NCBI GenBank assembly: GCA_029940375.1
Contig: JAPYUX010000002.1
Location: 254,361 to 316,230 of the forward strand
Direction: 5' to 3'
Length of the DNA stretch: 61,870 nucleotides
Source: Dehalococcoidia bacterium
GTDB lineage: Bacteria; Chloroflexota; Dehalococcoidia; Lucifugimonadales; Lucifugimonadaceae
Shown here piece after piece: positions 37,050-45,764 of this stretch (positions within the stretch are counted from its first letter, which is position 1; each line of letters opens with the position of its first letter). The notes under the pieces are model-generated. The model saw only the letters and a program-made list of their open reading frames with translations. It did no database searches and was not told where the DNA came from. A program made the translations under genes and the position numbers.

Positions 37050-37050
37050 T

Positions 37051-38355
37051 TTAAATATTTCTTATTTCTTTTTTTGAAATAAAAATATATAAATTTATTA
37101 TTATAAGTAATATTGAACTGATCATTACTGCTATACTTGATCCAAAAAATTCTGCTAATAATCCTAAGATCAATGCCCCTACAGACAGTAAACTAAAAGT
37201 TATCGTATGGATTCCCATAACTCTACCTCTTAATTTATCTGGTACATTCAATTGAAGTATTGACATTGAACAAACCATAAAAATTGCACTAAATGTACTT
37301 GTTAAGAAAGAAAAAAGTAATGAAAGCAATAAATTATAAGAAATCCATGGATTGGAATAAATATTATTTTCATTAATAAAAAAATTAGTAATACCAAATA
37401 ACAATAAAAAAATGATGGCTATTACGTTTGCAGAAAATGCTAATTTACCTATATTTATTTTGCTTTTTAGATTAGAAGTAATTATTGTACCAAAAACCGC
37501 TCCCAATCCTGCACTAGACAATAAAATTCCCAATATTTGAGCGGATACGTCACCACGAGTTGTTAGCTTATAACTATCAGCAAAAGAGGGAAGTAATTGT
37601 AAATAAGACATTCCAAAAAAACTAGTCAAATAAGTTGCTAGTATTATTATTCTAAAAATTTTATTTTCATATATATACTTAATTCCTTCTAAAGTTTCTT
37701 GAAAAATTGAATTTTTTGCACTATTTTTTTTCTCAATTCCATATAAATTCTTATTTGGTTTTATCCTTATCATTATGATGCCCATTATAAAAAAACCTAC
37801 GGCACTCATGTAAAAAATGGCTTGAGTTCCATAAAATGCAATGATAAATCCTCCAATACCCGGTGCAATAATTCTTACTCCTTGCCACAAAATAGCATTG
37901 AGTGAAACAGCACTTACTATCTGTTCTTTATTATCTAAAAATTGTGTAAATATAGATGACCTTACTGGCCAATCGAAACCACTGATAAGACCCAGTATAG
38001 TAGATAAAATTATAACAATAGATACAGTTTCTAAATTTAAATTATCAACTATGCCCAATATAATTAAAATTAAACTAGAACAAAAAGAAGTAATAATCAG
38101 TAGAATTTTTTTCTCTAATCTATCAGCAATCACACCTCCTAAGAAATTTATAGTTATAGTGCCCAATCCAAATACGGCTGCTACTAAACCTAAAAAAAAT
38201 TCTGATCCACTAATGTTATAGATTAGTTTTCCACTTGCTAATGTTAATAGTTGCGTTCCACCTACTGACCCTAAAGAAGCAAGCCAGAATAAGCGAAATT
38301 TACTTGCTTTGAATGCACCGAAAGTTCCAATAGATGGTTTGATTTTTTTCTTTAT
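37051..38355 (-). CDS. MFS transporter, apparently started at AUA
   Basis: The first ATG/GTG/TTG start (TTG at 38166) gives 371 aa and cuts off the first helices. The frame is open upstream and encodes a normal MFS N-terminus (GTFGAFKASKFRLFWLAS, then helix 1). No ATG, GTG or TTG occurs there. An ATA at 38355 lies six bases after GGAG and overlaps the phosphatase stop as ATAA; it would give 434 aa starting KKKIKPSIG. Loop GGVIADRLEKK and about twelve helices support an exporter-type MFS protein. Substrate unknown. Confidence 0.82.
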   Translation of the reverse strand: MKKKIKPSIGTFGAFKASKFRLFWLASLGSVGGTQLLTLASGKLIYNISGSEFFLGLVAAVFGLGTITINFLGGVIADRLEKKILLIITSFCSSLILIILGIVDNLNLETVSIVIILSTILGLISGFDWPVRSSIFTQFLDNKEQIVSAVSLNAILWQGVRIIAPGIGGFIIAFYGTQAIFYMSAVGFFIMGIIMIRIKPNKNLYGIEKKNSAKNSIFQETLEGIKYIYENKIFRIIILATYLTSFFGMSYLQLLPSFADSYKLTTRGDVSAQILGILLSSAGLGAVFGTIITSNLKSKINIGKLAFSANVIAIIFLLLFGITNFFINENNIYSNPWISYNLLLSLLFSFLTSTFSAIFMVCSMSILQLNVPDKLRGRVMGIHTITFSLLSVGALILGLLAEFFGSSIAVMISSILLIIINLYIFISKKEIRNI

Positions 38356-39140
38356 TGGATGCTCCAGTCGCCACCCATAATATCCATGCTTTCTTCTAAA
38401 AGATGTTTCGAACCAAAAATTATATTTTTCTTCCCGTTTATAGAACTTTGTTCCGCGTATCCCGCCCCAGATTCCTTTGCTAATGATTCAAGAGCGACTG
38501 TTTCCCATAAATTTAAATCCACCTCTATAACTAAGTCTACTGCTCCGGAAAATGCAAGAGAATAACCAAAACAATCATAACATCCTCTTGAATCCCAAAC
38601 TAGTGAATCCATTATTTGTAATTTATCTAACATTCCTTCTTTTTTAAATCGTTGTGGAGAACCATAAATTATTAATGATTCAGATAAAACTTTAGAGGTT
38701 GACGCTTTTATTTTGTGCCCATTTTTTTCAGCCCCAAAATTTTCAACAGAAATAAACCTATCTTGTAATTTTGGGATATCAATTAAACCCATTATTGGCT
38801 TTTTTTTATAGGTTAGTCCTATAATTGTTCCGAACAGCGATATACCTCTAGAAAATGAAGTAGTACCATCTATAGGGTCTATATACCAACAATAATCTTT
38901 ATTATCTTTCCTTCCAAGAATTTCTTCTGTGATTATGTCTCCATCACTTTTACTTAAAATATTAAAAATTTCTTCTTCTACTTTAATATCAAATTCAGTC
39001 AGTAAACTTCCATCTTCTTTAAGGGAACTTTTAGAAGAAGCAACATCTTTGGTAATTTCTCGAGATTTATCTAAAGCTTGGATACCAAGTTCCAGAAATT
39101 TATTCAAAGGATCATTCAAGTTCAATATTTCATTAATCAT
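38352..39140 (-). CDS. inositol monophosphatase / histidinol-phosphatase family enzyme
   Basis: A 262-aa Mg/Li-sensitive phosphatase. TEEILG supplies the first metal Glu, WYIDPIDGTTSFSRG the central Asp pair, and DLNLWETVALESLAKESGAG takes the place of the usual WDxAAG motif, with Glu in place of its Asp. The family includes inositol-1-phosphatase, histidinol-phosphatase HisN and 3'-phosphoadenosine phosphatases; the substrate cannot be fixed from the motifs. The downstream MFS frame overlaps its stop. Confidence 0.85.
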   Translation of the reverse strand: MINEILNLNDPLNKFLELGIQALDKSREITKDVASSKSSLKEDGSLLTEFDIKVEEEIFNILSKSDGDIITEEILGRKDNKDYCWYIDPIDGTTSFSRGISLFGTIIGLTYKKKPIMGLIDIPKLQDRFISVENFGAEKNGHKIKASTSKVLSESLIIYGSPQRFKKEGMLDKLQIMDSLVWDSRGCYDCFGYSLAFSGAVDLVIEVDLNLWETVALESLAKESGAGYAEQSSINGKKNIIFGSKHLLEESMDIMGGDWSIQ

Positions 39141-39196
39141 AGTAAAATATTTTTTCTTAATTTAATTTTCATAATAATTATTTAAATTGATATTTT

Positions 39197-39271
39197 TGGA
39201 GCGGAAGACGAGATTCGAACTCGCGACCCTCTCCTTGGCAAGGAGATGCTCTACCACTGAGCCACTTCCGC
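39197..39271 (-). tRNA. tRNA-Gly (anticodon GCC)
   Basis: A complete cloverleaf on the reverse strand with CCA encoded. The acceptor is GCGGAAG/CTTCCGC, the D arm GCTCAGTGGTAGAGC, the anticodon loop TTGCCAA and the T arm GCGAGTTCGAATCTCGT. The T arm is identical to that of tRNA-Gly(TCC), which suggests the two genes share an origin. Confidence 0.96.
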
Positions 39272-39327
39272 TTAAATTATAATCTGAATTTTATTATATA
39301 TAATTTTATAAGATCCAGTATAAAATA

Positions 39328-39528
39328 TTGGCAATTAAATATCACAAAAATTCAGAGGAATTAGTTTTTAGTAATTGGAATCCAGATAAAATTTCTAAAA
39401 GAATGAGAATTCTAAAACAAGAACGAAAACTTCAAATTGAATGGGCAAAAAATACAGATCCAGGAGATACTCTTAGATGGGATCTTGATCCCGAAAAAGA
39501 TTCTACTCGCTTAGAAACCAATGCATAA
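39328..39528 (+). CDS. small hydrophilic protein, function unknown
   Basis: A 66-aa ORF with a TTG start and no clear Shine-Dalgarno; TATAAA lies just before it. The product is basic and Trp-containing (SNWNPDKISKRMRILKQERK, then DTLRWDLDPEKD) with a natural amino-acid balance, so it may be real. It is between tRNA-Gly and the carboxyltransferase gene. No family recognised. Confidence 0.45.
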   Translation: MAIKYHKNSEELVFSNWNPDKISKRMRILKQERKLQIEWAKNTDPGDTLRWDLDPEKDSTRLETNA

Positions 39529-39608
39529 TTTTTTTTAAATCTAAAAAACATCCAATTTAAAAGATCTTTTTTTATGTTTTCTAGAAGTTTATAAATTACT
39601 TTTTATCT

Positions 39609-39614
39609 TATAAT
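39609..39614 (+). promoter_or_regulatory. TATAAT box of a likely leaderless transcript
   Basis: A perfect TATAAT ends seven bases before the carboxyltransferase ATG, with no Shine-Dalgarno sequence between. The expected transcription start coincides with the ATG. No good -35 hexamer is seen. Confidence 0.4.
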
Positions 39615-39621
39615 TGCCATT

Positions 39622-41133
39622 ATGAAAAAAATTAATTTTATGGATACCTCATTTCGTGATGGCTTTCAGTCATGTTATGGAGCAAGGGTAAAAACAGAAG
39701 ACTTTCTACCAATATTAAAAGCCGCAGTAGAAGCTGGAAATGATAACTTTGAAATAGGTGGTGGAGCTAGATTTCAAAGTTTATATTTTTATTGTCAAGA
39801 AGATGCTTTTAAAATGATGGATCAATCTAGGGAAATCGTTGGTAAAGATATAAATTTACAAACTTTGGCTCGTGGCATAAATGTAGTAGGACTTGAATCA
39901 CAATCTAGAGATATTATTGATCTTCATGCTAAGTTATTTAAGAAACATGGAATAACTACCATTAGAAATTTTGATGCTCTAATGGATATTCGAAATTTAT
40001 CTTTTTCAGCAGAATGCATAACTAATGCAGGTTTAAATCATCAAATTGTTATTGCATTAATGGGTTTACCACCAAGTTTAAATGAAAAATATTATCATTC
40101 TGCAGAATTCTATACAGATAAAATAAAAGAAATAATAGATGCCAATATACCTTTTGATAGCGTAGCTTTCAAAGATGCATCAGGAACAACACCGCCTTCC
40201 ATAGTACATGAAACTATTAAGAATGCACGAAAATTATTACCAAAAGACACGATGATCCAATTTCATACACATGATACTGCTGGAATGGGTGTATCTTGTA
40301 ATATGGCAGCTATTGAAGCAGGAGCAGATACAATTGATCTTGCTATGGCTCCTGTAAGTGGAGGAACATCTCAGGTAGATATTTTGACAATGTGGCAAGC
40401 ACTAAGAGGTACTGAATATACACTTGAAATAGATGAAGAAAAAATACTAGAAGTTGAAAAAATGTTTATTGATCAAATGGAAAAATATTATCTCCCTACT
40501 GAAGCAGTAATGGTTAATCCAATTATCCCTTTCTCTCCTATGCCAGGTGGAGCACTTACTGCAAACACACAAATGATGAGAGATAATGACTCTCTAGATC
40601 TTTTCAGTAAAGTTATTGAAAATATGAGAGAAGTGGTTGCTAAAGGTGGTTATGGGACGTCTGTTACACCAGTTTCACAATTTTATTTTCAACAAGCATT
40701 TACAAATACTGTACAAGAAAAATGGTCAAAAATATCAGAAAATTATGGAAAGATGATATTAGGATATTTTGGTAAGACTCCAACTGATCCAGATCCTGAA
40801 ATTATAAAAATTGCTTCTAAACAATTATCTCTCAAACCCACAAAAGAAAATGTTCACGATTTGAATGATAATAATCCAAATATGGGAATAGATTACAATA
40901 AAAAATTGTTGGAAGATAAAAATATAGAATCTACCGATGAGAATATATTTATATCTGCTACATGTGGAGCTAAAGGAATATCATTTCTAGAAGGTAAAAG
41001 TGAACTAGGAATTAGATATAAAGATAATAATATTAAAGAATCTATTAATTCGAATAATAAACCATCCAGCGATGAGATCACACGAGTATCTGTTAATGGA
41101 AAAGATTATGAAGTGATCATACATTCTAATTAA
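39622..41133 (+). CDS. carboxyltransferase (pyruvate carboxylase subunit B / OadA-like), no biotin domain
   Basis: A 503-aa HMGL-like TIM barrel plus a PYC/OadA helical domain. MDTSFRDGFQS holds the metal Asp, FKDASGTTPP the metal-linked Lys, and FHTHDTAGMG the metal His pair. VNPIIPFSPMPGGA and GYGTSVTPVSQFYFQQA belong to the conserved carboxylase domain. It transfers CO2 between carboxybiotin and a 2-oxoacid such as pyruvate/oxaloacetate. The protein stops after VSVNGKDYEVII, where a biotinyl domain would start, and no MKM biotin site is seen. A separate carrier is therefore needed. Confidence 0.85.
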   Translation: MKKINFMDTSFRDGFQSCYGARVKTEDFLPILKAAVEAGNDNFEIGGGARFQSLYFYCQEDAFKMMDQSREIVGKDINLQTLARGINVVGLESQSRDIIDLHAKLFKKHGITTIRNFDALMDIRNLSFSAECITNAGLNHQIVIALMGLPPSLNEKYYHSAEFYTDKIKEIIDANIPFDSVAFKDASGTTPPSIVHETIKNARKLLPKDTMIQFHTHDTAGMGVSCNMAAIEAGADTIDLAMAPVSGGTSQVDILTMWQALRGTEYTLEIDEEKILEVEKMFIDQMEKYYLPTEAVMVNPIIPFSPMPGGALTANTQMMRDNDSLDLFSKVIENMREVVAKGGYGTSVTPVSQFYFQQAFTNTVQEKWSKISENYGKMILGYFGKTPTDPDPEIIKIASKQLSLKPTKENVHDLNDNNPNMGIDYNKKLLEDKNIESTDENIFISATCGAKGISFLEGKSELGIRYKDNNIKESINSNNKPSSDEITRVSVNGKDYEVIIHSN

Positions 41134-41255
41134 ATTTTAAAACTTTCTACAGAAAAGTTACAAAATTTAAATTTTTTTATCTGTTTTTAAAATATAATTT
41201 GAAAAAGATATAAAAAATAAAGCTTAAAAAATTATTATGAGAAAGTGTTACTAAA

Positions 41256-41588
41256 TTGGATAGTATTTTTACAAAAATAATTAATAAAGAAATTTCAAGT
41301 GAAATTCAATATGAAGATGAATTGTGTATTGCTATAAACGATGTAAACCCGAAATCTAAAATTCATATTTTAGTTATACCCAAAAAACCTATTGAAAATA
41401 TTAATTATGCTTCAGATTCTGATAAGGAAATCTTAGGTCATCTAATGCTTGTTTGCCAAAAACTGGCAAAAAAACTCCAAATCGATGAAGAAGGATATCA
41501 AATTCTAACTAATGTAGGTGAGGGCGGTGGTCAAACGGTTATGCACTTACATTTCCATTTGTTGAGTGGAAATACTTTAACTATGTAA
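41256..41588 (+). CDS. HIT-family nucleotide-binding hydrolase
   Basis: A 110-aa histidine triad protein (HINT-like purine nucleoside phosphoramidase group). FTKIINKEISSEI opens the fold, PKSKIHILVIPKKPI forms the core, and MHLHFHLL is the HxHxH active site. It starts with TTG and has GAG upstream. It is a complete domain of usual length. Confidence 0.92.
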   Translation: MDSIFTKIINKEISSEIQYEDELCIAINDVNPKSKIHILVIPKKPIENINYASDSDKEILGHLMLVCQKLAKKLQIDEEGYQILTNVGEGGGQTVMHLHFHLLSGNTLTM

Positions 41589-41639
41589 TTTTTTTTTCTA
41601 TACTATATCTAGATAATTATTTGTAATTAGGAGAAAAAA

Positions 41640-42104
41640 ATGTCTTTATTAGAAGGTTCTAAAGTTCCAGATTTTAATTTAATTGATCAAAATGGAGATT
41701 TCATAAATTTAAGTTCTATTTCAGGCAAACCTGCTGTACTTTATTTTTATCCTAAAGATGACACCCCTGGATGTACAGTTGAGGCTTGTGAGTTTAGAGA
41801 TATATATGGAGAGTTCAGTAAACTCGATTGTAATATTTATGGGATAAGTCCCGATGACGAAAGTTCTCACAATAAATTTATAGATAATCATTCTTTACCA
41901 TTTACCCTTCTTTGTGATCCTGATAAAAAAATGATTCAAGAATATGGTGTATGGGGAGAAAAGAATATGTATGGTAAAAAGAGCATGGGTATAATAAGGT
42001 CAACTTTCTTAATTGATAAGGATGGAATTCTCTTGAAAAAATGGACCAACGTACAAGCTAAAGGTCATGCAGAAAAAGTTAAAGAAGTCTTAGCAAATTC
42101 TTAG
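41640..42104 (+). CDS. bcp: thiol peroxidase, Bcp/PrxQ-type peroxiredoxin
   Basis: A 154-aa peroxiredoxin that reduces hydrogen and organic peroxides with thiols. DTPGCTVEAC carries peroxidatic Cys45 and resolving Cys50, the atypical two-Cys PrxQ pattern. YFYPKDDTPG and STFLIDKDG are family blocks. TAGGAG precedes the ATG. It is convergent with the NHL gene, one base apart. Confidence 0.95.
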   Translation: MSLLEGSKVPDFNLIDQNGDFINLSSISGKPAVLYFYPKDDTPGCTVEACEFRDIYGEFSKLDCNIYGISPDDESSHNKFIDNHSLPFTLLCDPDKKMIQEYGVWGEKNMYGKKSMGIIRSTFLIDKDGILLKKWTNVQAKGHAEKVKEVLANS

Positions 42105-42105
42105 T

Positions 42106-43047
42106 TTATTTCCTATATATTTGGATTCTGTGCCTACATGAATCTGAAATAAATATCAGGTTTTCGTTTGTTTCAATTCCAGCAGGTTTCCAAAACTTTT
42201 TTTCTTCTTCAAATAATCCAGCGTTTTCTCTCCAACTAGACTGTTCAGGATTAACATCTAAAAATTCTTGACACCACTTTGATAGCGAGGCATCTCCAAA
42301 AATTTCAGAAAGATAGTTTTGTTTATCGTCAAAAATTATTACACTATTATTCCCCCAATTTGATACAAATAAATAACCTCTATTATCAATATGAACTGAA
42401 GAAGGTTTGTTAAATTCACTATCATTAAAGTTTTTAATAATTTTTACACAATTACCATTTGAATCAAATATTTGGACCCTATTATTTCTCCAGTCGGCTA
42501 TATATATATTCTCTTCAATATCTAGTGCTATCCCCCATGGATAATTAAATTCTCCTTCATTTGTTCCAAATAAACCAAAGCTAGAAATAAACTTTCCTTT
42601 TTCATCAAATTTTTGTACTCTTGAATTTAAATGATCTACAATAAATAATTCATTTTGTTTATTAAATGCTAATCCAGATGGTCTATTTAACTGGCCACTG
42701 TCACATCCATATTCTCCCCAACTATCGATGAAATTGCCATTGTAATCAAAAATAGAGATCCTGTTTAAATGTTCATCAGATAGATATAATTTATCGTTTT
42801 TGTCAAAAACTATTGCTGTTGGCAAAATAGATTTTCCTTTATCTTCACCCCAATTAGCAAACTCATATTTATGTTCAGAATCTACAGTTACAGCACTTAT
42901 TCTGTTGTTTTTGTTACTAGCATTTGACCTACTTAGAACAAACAAAGTTCCATTTTTGTATTTTAAATCTATAGGATTCATGAATCCTCTTCCTTCAAAC
43001 GAAGCAATCCCTATAGTGTGGCTATATTCTAATTTTGTTGTAACCAT
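42106..43047 (-). CDS. NHL-repeat beta-propeller protein
   Basis: A 313-aa protein of about six NHL blades. Repeats such as LNRPSGLAFNKQNELFIVD, FNYPWGIALDIEENIYIAD and FNKPSSVHIDNRGYLFVSN alternate with RVQIFD/RISIFD strands. No signal peptide is visible. NHL propellers bind protein, RNA or small ligands. The start codon shares its A with the stop of the DUF1501 gene (TAATG), so it is coupled to that gene. Confidence 0.87.
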   Translation of the reverse strand: MVTTKLEYSHTIGIASFEGRGFMNPIDLKYKNGTLFVLSRSNASNKNNRISAVTVDSEHKYEFANWGEDKGKSILPTAIVFDKNDKLYLSDEHLNRISIFDYNGNFIDSWGEYGCDSGQLNRPSGLAFNKQNELFIVDHLNSRVQKFDEKGKFISSFGLFGTNEGEFNYPWGIALDIEENIYIADWRNNRVQIFDSNGNCVKIIKNFNDSEFNKPSSVHIDNRGYLFVSNWGNNSVIIFDDKQNYLSEIFGDASLSKWCQEFLDVNPEQSSWRENAGLFEEEKKFWKPAGIETNENLIFISDSCRHRIQIYRK

Positions 43048-44174
43048 TATGAGTTTAGTACACTTAGGTTTGTAAATTTTTCGTCTAAAATGCTTTCCGA
43101 ATCAACATCCAGTACATCTTCTAGAATTGTTGAATACAGAGTTCTAAAGTCCATATTATAATGTATATCTCCCTCAAGTTGAGCAGAAGGTTCTAGATTT
43201 GGGTACTCTCCGTAGAGACCTCCCTTTACACAGTTACCTAACAAAAAAGCAACCCCTCCAGATCCGTGGTCTGTTCCGGTACCGTTATCAGAAATCCTTC
43301 TTCCAAATTCTGAAAATATCCAAATTACTGTCTCGTCGTCCAATTTTTGCTTTATTAAATCTCTTTGGAAACAATCAATTGCGACTGACAACTGTTTCAA
43401 TAATAAGGAGTGATTTTTCAATTCGTCAGTGTGAGTATCAAAACTACCATGTTGAGCGTAAAATATTCTTGTACCTAATTTTGCACTAGCAACTTGAGCT
43501 ATACCTTTTAAAGACTGAGCAATAGGATTATCTTCTGGATATTCAACATCAGATGAGTAATTGCTTGGTGCTTCACTTAACAAATCTGCACCATCCAATG
43601 CCCCTCTTCCAGTTTCTAATAATCTTAAAGAAGGAACACCATCTCTGTTCATTGGTTGGTAAATTCGATCGACTGTGTCTAACAAAATTTCTCTGTTTTT
43701 TGCTCCAGATACTCCAGTGAAAAGTCCATATGATTCCAGTGCACCAACTGATGCAACGGATACTCCAGGACATGCTAGGGCCCGGGGGAGTCCTTTTCCA
43801 AAATTTACTGCTGTAATAGGATTTAATCCCTTTGGATCAATATTTTTTACGGTTCTCCCCAACCATCCTATTGAACTACTTTCGAATGGCTTAGCTGTAT
43901 GCCATATATCCATTGATCTAAAATGAGATCTATTTGGTTCAGGATATCCGATTCCCATCATAACGGCTAGTTTTTGGTCATCAAATGTTTTTTTGAAAAA
44001 ATCTATGTTTGAATTAAAAGCAATTTTATTATCAATTGGGATAATAGAGTCATCTTTTAAGCCCATATTAGGCCTGTAATCATAATAAAGACCAGTTTCA
44101 TAAGGAACTATAGTATTCAGGTAGTCATTCCCTCCACTTAATTGGATTACTACAAGATTTTTTTGCTTGCTCAT
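43047..44174 (-). CDS. DUF1501-family protein
   Basis: A 375-aa member of the DUF1501 family, which belongs to the alkaline-phosphatase/sulfatase-like superfamily. VVIQLSGGNDYLNTIVPY, NRSHFRSMDIWHTA, QHGSFDTHTDE and IFSEFGRRISDNGTGTDHGSGG are hallmark blocks with His/Asp metal-type residues. Most family members carry a Tat signal; this one starts directly at the first strand with none, so it may act in the cytoplasm. It follows the DUF1800 gene by 13 bases, the usual gene pair. Confidence 0.88.
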   Translation of the reverse strand: MSKQKNLVVIQLSGGNDYLNTIVPYETGLYYDYRPNMGLKDDSIIPIDNKIAFNSNIDFFKKTFDDQKLAVMMGIGYPEPNRSHFRSMDIWHTAKPFESSSIGWLGRTVKNIDPKGLNPITAVNFGKGLPRALACPGVSVASVGALESYGLFTGVSGAKNREILLDTVDRIYQPMNRDGVPSLRLLETGRGALDGADLLSEAPSNYSSDVEYPEDNPIAQSLKGIAQVASAKLGTRIFYAQHGSFDTHTDELKNHSLLLKQLSVAIDCFQRDLIKQKLDDETVIWIFSEFGRRISDNGTGTDHGSGGVAFLLGNCVKGGLYGEYPNLEPSAQLEGDIHYNMDFRTLYSTILEDVLDVDSESILDEKFTNLSVLNS

Positions 44175-44187
44175 ATAAAACTCCTAA

Positions 44188-45555
44188 TTAGCAATATTGA
44201 AAATCTGGTGTCGATACAATAAGTTTCAAGACATCCAAAATTTTATCTTCTTTATTTGTAAATTTATTTTTTCTCAAATGTTCTTCTATCATTCCTTTTG
44301 TTTTATCAGTTATATCAATGTACCCCAATGTTTCTAATGTATTGTTGATCAAATCATTTGAATTAGTGATGTTTGTTTCTTTTATAATTTCAATAATCCT
44401 TTTTACTCCGGTAGAACTTGTATTAGATATTTCAGTACTAGCATAGTTGATTCTTTCAATTAGTGACCCACTATCAATCCATTCTTCCCCTTCATGCCAT
44501 CCTTCAACACTTGGAGGGTTCATTAAAAATTGCCCCATCAATAAAGTATTTATAGCTAATTCGGCTGAGTCTAAATCCGGAATTTTATATTTATCAACCA
44601 ATCTTGATACTCCAAAAACTAAATCTGATGGGCTTTTAACTTTTTTAAATCTAATATCATCAGATTTAAAATGTTCAGATTTAAACATTGCTTCCAGCAC
44701 TTTTTTTATCTCACCATTATTTTTCAAAAACACTTCAGAAAGTTTATTGATTTCATCCCAATCTTCCTTTTCAGAAACAAAGTATAGATATAGCCTTTTA
44801 CAAATAAATTTTGCCGTTGAAGGGTGTGTAGCAATCATATTGACTATATCATTTCCATTAAAATTACCTTTTTCTCCTAAGAATGTTTTTTCTGTATTAT
44901 CGTGATCAGATTTGTCAAAAGAAAACTCCATAGGGAATGGTCCTAAAAAAAATGGAGGGGGAGTTGGTCTTGATGCCCAACCTGTAAAAGCTCTTGCAGC
45001 AGTTTTCACATCATCTTCTGTATAAGAACCTTCTCCATTCTCATCTATACCCATAGAAAAAAGTTCTAATAACTCTCTACCGTAATTTTCATTAGGAGCA
45101 TCTTTGTGACTGTTTTGATTGTCTAGCCAATACATCATTCCTGGATCTTCAGAAATTTTAAGAAGCAAAGTCTCAAATTTTCCCAAACCGTATTTTCTAA
45201 AAAGATCTATTTCTTCCAACATGGCTAAACCATGATCAAGTTTTATTCCTCCAACTGCCAATAAACCATGCCAAAACAAAGCTATTTTTTCTTCTAATTG
45301 TTTTTCAGATTTGGCAAGCCTCCATGTCCATTGAGGATCAGCGTGTCTTGCAGTTCTGGCTTCAACTGAAGCTATAAAGTATCTATCTAGTAAGTCTTGA
45401 TCCTTCGGAGGACCATATTCCGGATTAATTAATAGATCCACAACATCATCATATTCCATTAAAGATAGTTTTTCTATCTGATCATAAGTACACCCAAAAC
45501 CAGCTCTCCTTAATAGATGGGCTAAAAGGATTTTGTTATCTAAACTAGTAATCAT
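44188..45555 (-). CDS. DUF1800-family protein
   Basis: A 455-aa protein. AHLLRRAGFGCTYDQIEKL opens the domain, and ENYGRELLELFSMGIDENG...YTEDDVKTAARAFTGW and PPSVEGWHEGEEWID are signature blocks of DUF1800. Biochemical function is unknown. No export signal is visible. It heads the operon DUF1800-DUF1501-NHL. Confidence 0.88.
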   Translation of the reverse strand: MITSLDNKILLAHLLRRAGFGCTYDQIEKLSLMEYDDVVDLLINPEYGPPKDQDLLDRYFIASVEARTARHADPQWTWRLAKSEKQLEEKIALFWHGLLAVGGIKLDHGLAMLEEIDLFRKYGLGKFETLLLKISEDPGMMYWLDNQNSHKDAPNENYGRELLELFSMGIDENGEGSYTEDDVKTAARAFTGWASRPTPPPFFLGPFPMEFSFDKSDHDNTEKTFLGEKGNFNGNDIVNMIATHPSTAKFICKRLYLYFVSEKEDWDEINKLSEVFLKNNGEIKKVLEAMFKSEHFKSDDIRFKKVKSPSDLVFGVSRLVDKYKIPDLDSAELAINTLLMGQFLMNPPSVEGWHEGEEWIDSGSLIERINYASTEISNTSSTGVKRIIEIIKETNITNSNDLINNTLETLGYIDITDKTKGMIEEHLRKNKFTNKEDKILDVLKLIVSTPDFQYC

Positions 45556-45604
45556 AATTAATGCATAATATATTACTTAACATTTTTTAATGCAACAAAT
45601 TAAG

Positions 45605-45679
45605 TGGTGCCTAGGGACAGATTCGAACTGTCGACACCTGCGTTTTCAGCGCAGTGCTCTACCCCTGAGCTACCCAGGC
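45605..45679 (-). tRNA. tRNA-Phe (anticodon GAA)
   Basis: A complete cloverleaf on the reverse strand with encoded CCA. The acceptor is GCCTGGG/CCTAGGC, the D arm GCTCAGGGGTAGAGC, the anticodon loop CTGAAAA and the T arm GACAGTTCGAATCTGTC. Confidence 0.96.
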
Positions 45680-45764
45680 AACTCATATAAATAAAAAAAA
45701 TTCCACAATTTTTTATTATTCAATATATGAAATTAATTATTTATTATTTATTATTTATACTATT

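Noticed and set aside
39561-39572. AAAAGATCTTTT as a terminator after the 66-aa ORF
   Set aside because: A palindrome with no loop; unlikely to fold as an intrinsic terminator.
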